Assembly (NCBI GenBank): GCA_964035015.1
Contig: OZ036014.1
Span: forward strand, 4,789,495-4,853,494
Length of the DNA stretch: 64,000 nt
Reading direction: 5' to 3'
DNA from: Corallium rubrum
Lineage: Eukaryota > Cnidaria > Anthozoa > Scleralcyonacea > Coralliidae
Shown: positions 35,001 through 43,765 of the stretch, piece by piece
Numbering within the stretch: position 1 is the first letter of the stretch
How the letters are laid out: each line of letters starts with the position of its first letter
Translations under genes and position numbers: made by a program
Notes under the pieces: model-generated
The model's input: only the letters and a program-made list of their open reading frames with translations
Told to the model about the DNA's origin: nothing
Databases searched by the model: none

Positions 35001-38000
35001 TTACCGCGATAGGCTCTGAACCGTTTGAATCTGACTGCCAAGACTCTGAGAATCCTTTGACGAGTAATACCTTCTGGCCTTAGCCAGTGTCGATAATATT
35101 TGGCGTCTGACAACCAAAGGCTTAACGTTAAAACTTACCTACTGATCGGGACAATTGAATCATCACTGCTGTTTAATTGAAGTGAATACTAAACTTTCTA
35201 TCACGTTTGTAAAGTCATGTTCGAAATGTGTTCGAAACTGAAAGAGCTCTCCCAGTCTGACTCTTAGTATACATAATTTATGTTCGGCAGAATCGGCAGT
35301 CTCGACAGCAGATCAGTCGGCAGACCAGGCAAGAACTACAAAGTAAAACGCCGCCAACCAATCAATGTTCATGATAAAGAGCTTCTGCAAAAATTCAACC
35401 AATGAGAATAAGTCATATAATGGTCCAAATCAGGCAAAAAAGACAACGAAATCAGGCAAACCAATGAACGAGCGTAATAGAATTCGTTTTAGGTATTTAG
35501 CCAATCACCGCAGCTAATACAATAGCACAAATCAGGCAAGATGAAGAACAAAGCTAAGCCGCGCTCTGTTTACACGGCGCTGCGTGCGTATCCTAGAGTA
35601 ACTAGATATTATGGACTTGGAAAGTCTTGTAGAGTGTAGCAGTGAATATACGGGAAAACTATAGAAAGAGATTTTTTTTCTGCGCCTTTTTTCACCTTAG
35701 TCGTTTGACTTGTTTGACTAACGTTAAATCCGCCCCTGCATGCCAGGGTACTTTTCGCAGCGAGCGGGGAGCGGAGATAAGGGCCCTGGGAATAAGGTTG
35801 CATCACATGTAACTGCAATGACAAAGATACTCTACTACATCCTCTGCTAATTATAATATTGTTAATACAAACCTATATGGCATGTATAAGCTTACCAGAA
35901 GTCCTTGGGAGGAAAATGAAACAGCTTTTACATTACTTTGATGTCCTTGAAGGACTTTGCATGGTGGAGAAGTTGAAATACTTAAACCAAACTTGTTGGT
36001 ATTATTCAAGAGCCACAATCTTACAGTGAAATCCCAGGATCCTGAAGCCTAACAAAGAAGATTTATATTAGATTTGAGCCAAACAAGCAAATTAGCAAAA
36101 GAATACCTTATTATAGGAAATTAAGCACGCACTTTATTTACACGATATAAATTAACGTGACATCTAATTAATGCGGATTGCTTCTAGATCTTTTAAAATC
36201 TGATTATATTAATGCGAATCTGATCTCCATGGTAAACAAGTTAATTAAATTAATGTGAATCAGTGATGTACAGATTATTGAATCTGATTCAGAATCTGAT
36301 AGTGACAGTGAAGAGGAGGAGTGATGTTTTTAAGGCCGGTTTACATCAAAGTTTCTGTGATCAAAGTCTTTGATCAAAGTCTTTGGTCAAAGAACTTCAA
36401 AGCAACCGCCATCTTTGAAAGGCGTTTACATTGTCAAATACTTTAATCAAAGCATACTTTGATCACAGAAACTTTGATAGTGTAAGCCAGCCTTTAGTAT
36501 ACCTTAATATGCTGTATTTTGATATTAAAAGAGTTAGTTTTTAGTGTTATTTAAAACAAATCAAGGTCTTTTTAATTAAGGATAACTAAAAATTGCATAC
36601 TTGAAATTAAGGATGACAAAAATTAACGTTAATTAAATTAACACAAATTTTTAAAATCCGCCTTAATAAAGTGCATCATTAATTTCCTATAATAAGGTAA
36701 CCTAATTATAGAAGAATTATTTTATTGCAGGTCTACTGTAATTATTAAATAATTCTACTATTATTCTAACTATTATAATTCAATTCTAGGATAATTATTA
36801 TAATAAAGCATAATTAATTCTTACCATGTATTTCCCATCCAATGAGAAGGTGCAGCATTGAACAGAACTGGAATGACCACTGCATGAAAATAAAGCTTCT
36901 CCAGTCTAGAAAGGAAAGAAAGAAAACATTTTTGGGTTTCAAAAAGTAAATTCTTTCTTTATTAAGCATGATTATATAATACATATTAGAGGTGAGCCAA
37001 TCATCGGCAAAACATCAGCAGAGCTGATTATCGGCTAGTTTTTCTCACGGCCGATTGTCTTTCACCATTGGCCGATTGTCTTTTGCCATCGGATCGGTTG
37101 TCTCGTGACTCTCGTCTTCGTATTTCTGCTCTCTCGTCCTCGCACTACTATTTATAGTCTTTTTTTAATATCGGTTTTTCGGTATTTTAATTTAAGAAAA
37201 TTGAAATCTACGGTATATTATCAGTATTGCGCGAACGCTGAAACTGATTATCACTGTTTTATTTTCTCTCGCGATTTCTTATTAGCCGCAATGTTTGTTG
37301 CAAGACAAAAATGGAAGCACTGAGCATCAGGTTAGCAAACATCGGTTTTGACAATTAATCAGCCGATGGTGGGAAAATATCAGCTCTTAACAATCGGTAT
37401 CGGCAATCGGCTTTTTTTTAACATCGGTTCACCTCTAATACATATGATAAATTATCATAATACAATATATTCTGGAGTAGTACACATACTTTGACACTCC
37501 ATATTATTGCCAACGAGTCCCAGGATCCTGAACAAAGCCAAAGGTTATCATTTGAAAAACAACAAGTTTCAACACTATGACTGTGACCTAGAGTATGGAA
37601 AAGAAATAAGCTAACACTTAATCAAGAACTATTTTCCACAGATATATATTAATTGTACTGTACTGTACATATAACTTCAGACTGGTAAAAACTGGCCCTT
37701 TTATATTAAATTTTACTATCAAGTGAGATCACAGGCAGCCCAAGTACTATCACATACTGTCTGACGTATTATATATTATTATATGGCTGGGTTTGATTTC
37801 CAGTCCGTACACAAAACGATGCATGCTGATTGGTTCCCAAGGTCAGGATTTTACGATATTGACCTTGGGGTCAATACGCTTTTTTCTCAGCCCTGTAAGT
37901 TTTGGCGGGAAGATTTCTGAGTTGATTTGAATACAAATAAAAGAGAAATAGGTATCTTTATTCAAATATTCTGAACAATAAAATGTGTTGGAACATCACT

Positions 38001-40529
38001 GCTGGTTTTCTTTAAAGCTGTTTATCTAAAAACACGACAAATAAAAACCGAACTGGTGTAAATAAGAAGGCCAAGAAGCGACACGAAAAAGTTGACAGGT
38101 AAGGTAAACAGCATATTCCGAAGATGAAAATAACACTCGAAGCTTAAAAATAAAATTAACCAATAGCCATATAATAAATTCCTTATTAACCTCATTTGCT
38201 CGGTCTGTACTGGAAAGTATTTGCCCTCAGTTTTATCGCACAAACCTTGCTCCTTCATCGCTTGGTCTAGTATATTAATACGTCAGACAGCATGTGATAG
38301 TACTTGGGCTGCCTGTGGTGAGATTAGCTCTGATAGTCAAAGCGTTAAAGCTCACCTTCACAATTTTAAGAACAAAGTTTGAGGGTATTCTATTCAATAG
38401 CAGGCATTTAATCTACTATAGTAAATATGGTATTAACTTTACCTTGTAATATGTGAACTTCTTGGCCTGTTTCTGTCATCCAAATAATGACATTATGATC
38501 ATATGAACCTGTTGCAAACATTTCACCATTAGGAGAGAAACAACAGCACTTCACTGAGCCTAATGAGAAACAAAAAGACATTGTGAACATGTTAACCACT
38601 TGACTTGCAGATGGTTTCCATAGTCAGGGTTTGCTGCACAATCAAGGGTTAGCACTTCAGTGAAAGTGCATGCTTGTAATGTACTGTACTTGAGAGTGGA
38701 CACTTGGAAAGCATCTAACTGAGGGTGGGTGCTGAACTTGAAAGTGCTTAACCAAAACGAAGGGGTCATTTTATAACCAAGAGAGGGGGGTCATTTAACT
38801 GAGGGAAGATGCTTAACTGAGAGTGGATGTTCAAGAAAGGTGGAGTCACTTAACCAAAGGTGTGTCACTTAATCAAGTGGGGAGAGGCGCTTCACCAATG
38901 TGGGGTCACTTAACAAAGGGGAGGGGGTCACTTAACCAAGGGCAGGGGGTCATTTAACCAAAGGGAGGGGGCACTTAACCAAGGGGAGGGGGTCACTTAA
39001 CCAAAGGGAGGGGGTCACTTAACCAAAGGGAGGGGGCCACTTAACCAAAGGGAGGGGGTCACTTAACCAAAGGGAGGGGGTCACTTAACCAAAGGGAGGG
39101 GGTCACTTAACCAAGGGGAGGGGTCACTTAACCAAAGGGAGGGGGTCACTCAAACAAAGGGAGGGGGTGACTTAACCAAACGAAGGGGGTCACTTAACCA
39201 AGGGGAAGGGGTCACTTAACCAAGGGGAAGGGGTCACTTAACCAAAGGGAGGGGGTCACTTAACCAAAGGAAGGGGGTCACTCAAACAAAGGGAGGGGGT
39301 CACTTAACCAAAGGGAGGGGGTCACTTAACCAAGGGGAAGGGGTCACTTAACCAAGGGGAAGGGGTCACTTAACCAAAGGGAGGGGGTCACTTAACCAAA
39401 GGGAGGGGGTCATTTAACCAAGGGGAGGGGTCACTTAACCAAAGAAAGGGGGTCATTTAACCAAGGGGAGGGGGTCACTTAACCAAAGGAAGGGGGTCAC
39501 TTAACCAAGGGGAGAGGATGACTTAACCAAGGGGAGGGGGCACTTCACCAATAGGGGGGGTGGTGACTTAACCAAGAGGAGGGGGTCATGTAACTAAGGG
39601 GAGGGGGTCACTTAACCAAGGGGAGGGGTCACTTAACCAATGGGGGGGGGGGCACTTCACCAGAGGGGAGTCACTTAACCAAGGTGGGGTAACTTAACCA
39701 AGGGGAGTGGATCACTTAACCAAGAGAGGGGATGGGTTACTTAACCAAGGTGGGGGATCACTTAATAAGAGGGTCACCTCACCAGAGGGATCATCTAACT
39801 AAGGGGCCATTTATATGAATCTGGATTGAAAAGCAATCCGTGTTTACATGGGAATTTGGTTTGAAATCCACCTGAAATCTGTAAATATTAGAAAACACAC
39901 ATGCATTGTTTGTTCTAGTCCTCTCTGTCACGTTTTTCATTCCAGAATGAAACTGCACCGCGTTTACATCATTCCGGAACGAAATTTCAATCCGGAATGA
40001 GATTTCAATCTGGAATGGGAAACAGCTTGAACTCAATCCAGAATGAGCTTATCTCAATCCGGATTCATGTAAACAGATAAAGGGGTTTGATCAGAAGTGG
40101 AATACTCACAACCAAATGTGGTCAGACCCCTATAAACTATACAGGGTGGTCAGTAAATGAAGAGTGGTTACATTACATATTTATAAACTGAGGGTGCATG
40201 TTAAATCAGGAACAGTTTTATGTCCCTATACAGCATTTCGGAAGGAAACATTAAATATTCCTATTTATTACTCTTGTATGTTTATACTTTATACCTTTGT
40301 GTTTAGTTAATGTATGTAGAGGCTGTCCTGTCCTAGTGCTCCAAACCTTGACCAGACAATCATCCCCACCAGAGACAAGCTTCCTCCAATCTGGGGAGAA
40401 ACAACACGTGTTGACTTCATCATCGTGACCAACAAGAGACCTGAAGCTGATTGGTGTTAATATAATGGGAGATACATCTTCGTTGTCGCTTTCACTACCA
40501 GAATCACTTTCTTTCACTTCTTTGGCCAT
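31394..40529 (-). CDS. WDR38: WDR38-like seven-blade WD40 repeat protein, nine exons, complete
   Basis: Joining exons 40529-40295, 38559-38443, 37587-37490, 36905-36825, 36048-35896, 33727-33635, 32522-32466, 32245-32198 and 31498-31394 gives 987 nt: ATG, 328 codons without interruption, TAG. Every junction is GT-AG and every phase agrees. The acidic N-terminus (residues 7-19) is followed by seven WD blades with GH/KH at each start and VW, IIW, IIW, RLW, ILW, RVW and RIY at their ends. Order and detail (a blade containing SxQGLLASxSWD, GHTGWIQ, TCCFKPNG at the end) follow WDR38, a protein of about 310-320 residues in vertebrates. WD40 proteins act as propeller scaffolds; a cilium-linked role is suggested in the literature, but nothing here proves it. 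Other WD40 families are possible, though the blade-by-blade match favours WDR38. A donor-like CAAG|GTAAGA 10 nt after the stop suggests a 3' UTR intron. Confidence 0.9.
31593..32128. mobile_element. TIR element in WDR38-like intron 8, about 535 bp
   Basis: The left end AAGGAGGCGATTACATGGAC and the right end GTCCACGTAATCGCCCCCT are complementary with few changes; CGGGCTGGCCCGGTTAACCG is mirrored by CGGTTAACCACGCTAGCCCG. A (TA)n run lies at 31989-32022. There is no coding region. Confidence 0.85.
32198..32245 (-). CDS. WDR38: WDR38-like exon 8 (end of blade 6)
   Basis: Acceptor TTTTCTTCAG, donor GGAG|GTAAAT. Encodes VRVWDVKQGTCIRELE in 48 nt. Confidence 0.92.
32319..32443. repeat. (CAAA)n microsatellite in WDR38-like intron 7
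   Basis: About 31 uninterrupted units fill more than half of the 220 bp intron. ORFs made only of CLFV residues here are artefacts. Confidence 0.97.
32466..32522 (-). CDS. WDR38: WDR38-like exon 7 (blade 6 core)
   Basis: Acceptor TATTTAAAG, donor AACG|GTATAA. Encodes ACSFSHDGNTLVSASDDQT, a classic blade core, in 57 nt. Confidence 0.92.
32641..33616. repeat. (ACTGT)n pentanucleotide array, about 975 bp, in WDR38-like intron 6
   Basis: ACTGT units run almost unbroken, with periodic one-base changes (AACTGT, CCTGT, GCACTGC, AAGTGT). The array occupies nearly the whole 1112 bp intron and stops 19 nt from the exon 6 donor. The ORF of 278 residues across it is an artefact. Confidence 0.97.
33635..33727 (-). 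CDS. WDR38: WDR38-like exon 6 (end of blade 5, start of blade 6)
   Basis: Acceptor TTCCTGTAG, donor ACAG|GTAAAA. Encodes ASASWDMSIILWDVEMF and LTGHTGWIQ. Confidence 0.93.
33788..35815. mobile_element. TIR/foldback element in intron 5, split by a hAT-like insertion
   Basis: The left arm 33790-33876 (CATGCAACCTCGTTCCCAGG to GGCATGGGCTGGTCACGTGTC) is complementary to a right arm divided into 34290-34313 and 35747-35815. Removing 34314-35738 and one TSD copy restores a single right arm. The host element would then be about 600 bp. Confidence 0.85.
34314..35738. mobile_element. hAT-like non-autonomous element, 1425 bp, with 8 bp TSD
   Basis: Termini are CAGGGGCGGATCTAG and GTTAAATCCGCCCCTG. The direct duplication CATGCCAG lies at 34306-34313 and 35739-35746. 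The interior begins with GGGGGGTCCGGGGGCATGG, the repeat found in fragments elsewhere. No intact transposase was recognised. It sits in intron 5 of the WDR38-like gene. Confidence 0.9.
35896..36048 (-). CDS. WDR38: WDR38-like exon 5 (end of blade 4, start of blade 5)
   Basis: Acceptor TTTGTTAG, donor TCTG|GTAAGC. Encodes ASGSWDFTVRLW, a linker, then VLQGHQSNVKAVSFSSQGLL. Confidence 0.93.
36333..36493. mobile_element. MITE in intron 4, Harbinger-like, 161 bp, TTA TSD
   Basis: Left end AGGCCGGTTTACATCAAAG; right end CTTTGATAGTGTAAGCCAGCCT; TTA at 36330-36332 and 36494-36496. TTTCTGTGATCAAAG is mirrored by CTTTGATCACAGAAA. Confidence 0.82.
36825..36905 (-). CDS. WDR38: WDR38-like exon 4 (blade 4, first half)
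   Basis: Acceptor CCTTTCTAG, donor CATG|GTAAGAA. Encodes TGEALFSCSGHSSSVQCC, then TFSLDGKYM. Confidence 0.93.
36987..37437. mobile_element. hAT-like non-autonomous element in intron 3, 451 bp, 8 bp TSD
   Basis: Termini are TAGAGGTGAGCCAAT and ATCGGTTCACCTCTA. The direct duplication ATACATAT lies at 36979-36986 and 37438-37445. The interior repeats the word ATCGGC many times near both ends. The 72-residue ORF inside has no domain. Confidence 0.88.
37490..37587 (-). CDS. WDR38: WDR38-like exon 3 (blade 3)
   Basis: Acceptor CATACTCTAG, donor CAAA|GTATGTG. Encodes HSHSVETCCFSNDNLW, then SGSWD and AIIWSVK. An internal TTGTTCAG could mimic an acceptor, but using it would delete most of the blade. 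Confidence 0.9.
37730..38317. mobile_element. TIR element in intron 2, 588 bp, 7 bp flanking repeat
   Basis: Termini CACAGGCAGCCCAAGTACTA and TAGTACTTGGGCTGCCTGTG are complementary for over 40 bp. The direct repeat GTGAGAT lies at 37723-37729 and 38318-38324. The superfamily is unclear from a 7 bp duplication. Confidence 0.85.
38443..38559 (-). CDS. WDR38: WDR38-like exon 2 (blade 2)
   Basis: Acceptor TCTCATTAG, donor CAAG|GTAAAG. Encodes SVKCCCFSPNGEMFATGSYD and NVIIW. Confidence 0.93.
38846..39790. repeat. 22 bp minisatellite in WDR38-like intron 1
   Basis: About 40 units of TCACTTAACCAAAGGGAGGG plus GG, with variants such as CATTTAACC and AAGGGGAAGG. The array is strongly purine-rich on the plus strand. 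It decays at both ends. Confidence 0.95.
39800..40085. mobile_element. TIR element in intron 1, about 285 bp
   Basis: AAGGGGCCATTTATATGAAT with CTGGATTGA at the left is mirrored by TCAATCCGGATTCATGTAAAC at the right. The interior repeats CATTCCGGAACGAAA-type words in both directions. Confidence 0.75.
40295..40529 (-). CDS. WDR38: WDR38-like exon 1 (start codon, blade 1)
   Basis: Encodes residues 1-78 and one base of codon 79: MAKEVKESDS, an acidic Ser-rich leader, then blade 1 (GHDDEVNTCCFSP ... VKVW). The donor is AAAG|GTATAAAG. Confidence 0.92.
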
Positions 40530-41201
40530 TACAGTGCTACACTACACAGGAATTCACATCAAGCGAAGTCAACATGCTCAACCTCTCTTTTGGCTGGCTT
40601 TTAATAATACATTTCTGGGAATTTCAAAGTAGAAGCGCCGAGAAAACAAGACGTCTTGTTTTTGTAAACATTCCCTGATCTCTCCTTGCCTTTGCCAAAT
40701 AGTTTTATGTTTTAAAATACAACCAACAAAAGGACTTTCTTGATCATTTTCCGCCGTTGGTTCTTGATCTGTCTGTCAAAATAAAATGCCAAAACGCAAA
40801 ATGGTTTGAATGGAACAAAATATTTGGTTTCTAAGGCCGCGTGACTAAAACGTATACACGAAAAGTAGGTTCCAAGATGGCCGCCATGGCGCCATCCACC
40901 CGCTTCCTCCGAAAAACCGGCTGCTACGCAGGCTATGGCGCCATCTGAAAGCCTAATTTCTCCAAAATGGCCGCCAAATTAAAATTCTTTTATATCCAAA
41001 TAAATTAGCGTTTATGAACTCGTTTTCATTTAAAAAATTCAAAAGAAATTCTACTTTAAAACTAAGTCATTAAAGGGATTTTATAGTGCTCGCCATTTTG
41101 GAATATTATTAAACTGAAGATTGAATTATTTGAATACAATTGAATAGATCATAGAAGAACAATTTCAAAAAAAAGCATGCTTGTTTCTTTTGCCACCTTA
41201 G

Positions 41202-41505
41202 GTTACTGTCGTGGCAATAGAAGCGTTCCTAAAATAATTGTGCAGTTGTATTCCTCACGTTGAACAATTCATTTGATGAAAATATTGCTAAACTTCCTGT
41301 TTTGAATTCTGTTTTGAATTTGATTGGTGTTTGGCAAATAATCCTTTTTCTTATTGGTTATTCAAAAACAAGGAACCAATCAAATTCAAAACAGGAAGTT
41401 TAGCAATAATAAACAGGAAGTTCATCAAATGAATTGATCAATTTGAACAAACGAATTGCACAATTATTTTAGGAACGCTTCTATTGCCACAACAGTAAAC
41501 CTAAT
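41202..41505. mobile_element. Foldback element, about 300 bp
   Basis: GTTACTGTCGTGGCAATAGA, AGCGTTCCTAAAATAATTGTG and the inner AAACTTCCTGTTTTGAATTC are mirrored by CAGGAAGTTT, CACAATTATTTTAGGAACGC and TTCTATTGCCACAACAGTAA. Confidence 0.85.
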
Positions 41506-42179
41506 CCTTACACCTATCCTATAAATCGGAACCATGAACTATACAAGTGACACAACACTTTTATAGATCCTACTTTAATAATGTTAATATTGGCCGCCAT
41601 CTTGAAATGTCCTCTTCGTGTATACCTTTTAGCCATAAAAATCGACAAAAACAAAAAAAGCCAATCGATCCCCGGGGGAAAGGGGACCGCCCTATAGAGT
41701 ATGGTTTCTGAGCAGTGAGCACCGGGGTCTGGGTACAAATTGTCTATTTTGGTCTGCAATAGGTGCCAATGTGACACCAGTGTTGCGCGTGCATCATTTT
41801 TTAAAAAAATTGGCAAGCTCCACTCAAAGTAAACATACTGTTTAAAATAAACAAAGTATAGATACAGTTTCTGGATGTTTACCACTGTTATTCTGCTGTT
41901 CTTGGCTCGTTAGCAAGTCTGTTTGCGATTGCTTACTTTGTGGGGAGCCCGCCAAGAACCCGCCAATTCCTTTGCAATATGCGTGCGCAATGCCCTGAAA
42001 TTCGATTTTTCGCAATACCCTATTGATTTTTTTAGTTTAGGTCTGTGATAGGGTATAGAAAACGCCTCTTTAGCCTAGGATAAGGTCAGGATTTTGACGT
42101 CACGGCTGCAGTACACCCCTGACCACACTCCCTGGGTCTATAGACCACTTTCATAATGGCCACTACTTTCTGTTCTCCT

Positions 42180-42795
42180 TTTCTCCCAGCTTAAGTGGAT
42201 TCCAATTTTTTATCTAATTAAGTTTAGGAAGCTTCTTCTATTATTAAATATACTAATCAATCCTAATGCTTCACCGTCTTTTAAATTTATGTTCAATTTC
42301 TTATCTGCCACTCGACAACACGCTCGTACTAGAGCCTGCTTATATGACCTAAGTAATGCCATGTCACCTGCATATACTTCTGATGCTTTCACGTTAAGAT
42401 TAATTACTACTAAACGCAAACTCCGTAATTACTTTCTTCATAAACTTACCTGTATTAACCATCTGGAAGACCTTTTTTGCGTCAATTGTAATTTTTTATT
42501 GAATTGTAAATGTGTTTCTACTTGACTAGTTTCAGATCACTTGACATTATTTCCATATATAGTGTAGTAGTTATGTCTGTTGTATTTGTAAATATTGTAA
42601 TATTGTGAGGGCCGTATGTTAGATAACCTTTACAGTGAATACGTCTTTTCCCTCGTAAAATAAAGTTTTATTCTATTCTATTCTATTCTATTCTATTCTA
42701 TTCTATTCTATTCTATTCTATTCTATTCTATTCTATTCTATTCTATTCTATTCTATTCTATTCTATTCTATTCTATTCTATTCTATTCTATTCTA
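42180..42795 (+). mobile_element. LINE-like 3' end with (TTCTA)n tail
   Basis: The segment before the tail, GTGAGGGCCGTATGTTAG to AATACGTCTTTTCCCTC, can form the GC-rich stem-loop seen at 3' ends of L2/CR1-like LINEs and is followed by AATAAAGTTTTA and about 26 TTCTA units (42665-42795). The short ORF at 42289-42525 may be a remnant, but it has no clear reverse transcriptase motif. Confidence 0.55.
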
Positions 42796-43518
42796 CAAAT
42801 ATTCCTTTTACGCGCATCTAAAGGAGGTTTCCTAGCCTCGTTATGAAGCAAAGATTTTTTGAATTACTGACACACAAACGAGGCCAAAAAGGCTTATGCA
42901 CATGAAAGAACATAAATCGTAGCTATCTTTATGATTTACGGTGTGTAAAGTAAGTTAACCATACGCCTGCAAGTTGCACACTCTTGCTATTCCTTACGTT
43001 CCTTCCTTCCTTCGCGACGAAAGATTATCTCTTTTAATTCTAGCGCAATTGCCACAAGTGCTTGGTGCCGGCTTGTCTAAATTTAAGCGACTAAGCGGCT
43101 TTGCACCTCTTTGTACAGCGCTTTGCTATTTCCCCCCAAAACGCACAATACCGAGCTAAAGTAAACCACGACACGAGAAATCAGTAGAAACGACAATCAT
43201 TTCATTTGTGATCATATAAAGGCCGCTTGATTAACCATTTATTAAAAAAAATGCAGTACTACAGGAACAATAATGAGAAATATATTGAAAATCTGTCATC
43301 AGTTCATTGAGTGATATCTGTAGACGGGAAACCAAGATCCTGTCGATTTGTCTTAGCTGTTCCAAATCTCGCCAAGTGTATCTACGAGGTGTGAATATGT
43401 AAGAAAACCGCCAAGAATAGGACGGAGCTTGTTAAAAGTTTTTGTCAGGCTGTCGAGACGGTGCTTTCCTGTACGCCTCAGAATTAAAAAAGGAGTTCAA
43501 GTTTGCACGAAAGGCCTT

Positions 43519-43765
43519 ATGTCGCTTCTCGATCGAACGATGGTTAGGGATAGGGATAGGATTGAAGAATCTTCAAACTCGTTGTCAGTCTCGCCACAAA
43601 AGTTAACCTCTTTCTTGGTGAAAGATATTCTGGGACTTGACGGAGAAACGAACTACGAAGCTGTGGACAACAGCTCGCAAAGAAGTATCGATAGAACAGA
43701 AAGCAACGTTCTCGTGAAAATAAAAGAGGCAAGTCAAAGCCAAAATGGAAGTTTTTTCACAGAAA
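43519..43765 (+). CDS. Homeobox gene exon 1 (eh1 motif)
   Basis: Ends at donor CAGAAA|GTAAGTAG in phase 1. Encodes MSLLDRTMVRDRDRIEESS and the eh1 motif. The frame is open further upstream to about 43429, but without an ATG, so the start is set at the first ATG. Confidence 0.8.

Larger units (their letters stand above)
40530..43518. other. Intergenic region between two divergent genes
   Basis: The WDR38-like gene starts leftward at 40529 and the homeobox gene rightward near 43519, so the promoters of both must lie here. No TATA box or other core element could be assigned. Two mobile features inside are listed separately. Confidence 0.6.

Noticed and set aside
43429..43518. Upstream extension of homeobox exon 1 to 43429
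   Set aside because: The frame is open but begins at TTG, not ATG; the first ATG is at 43519. An upstream coding exon cannot be excluded.
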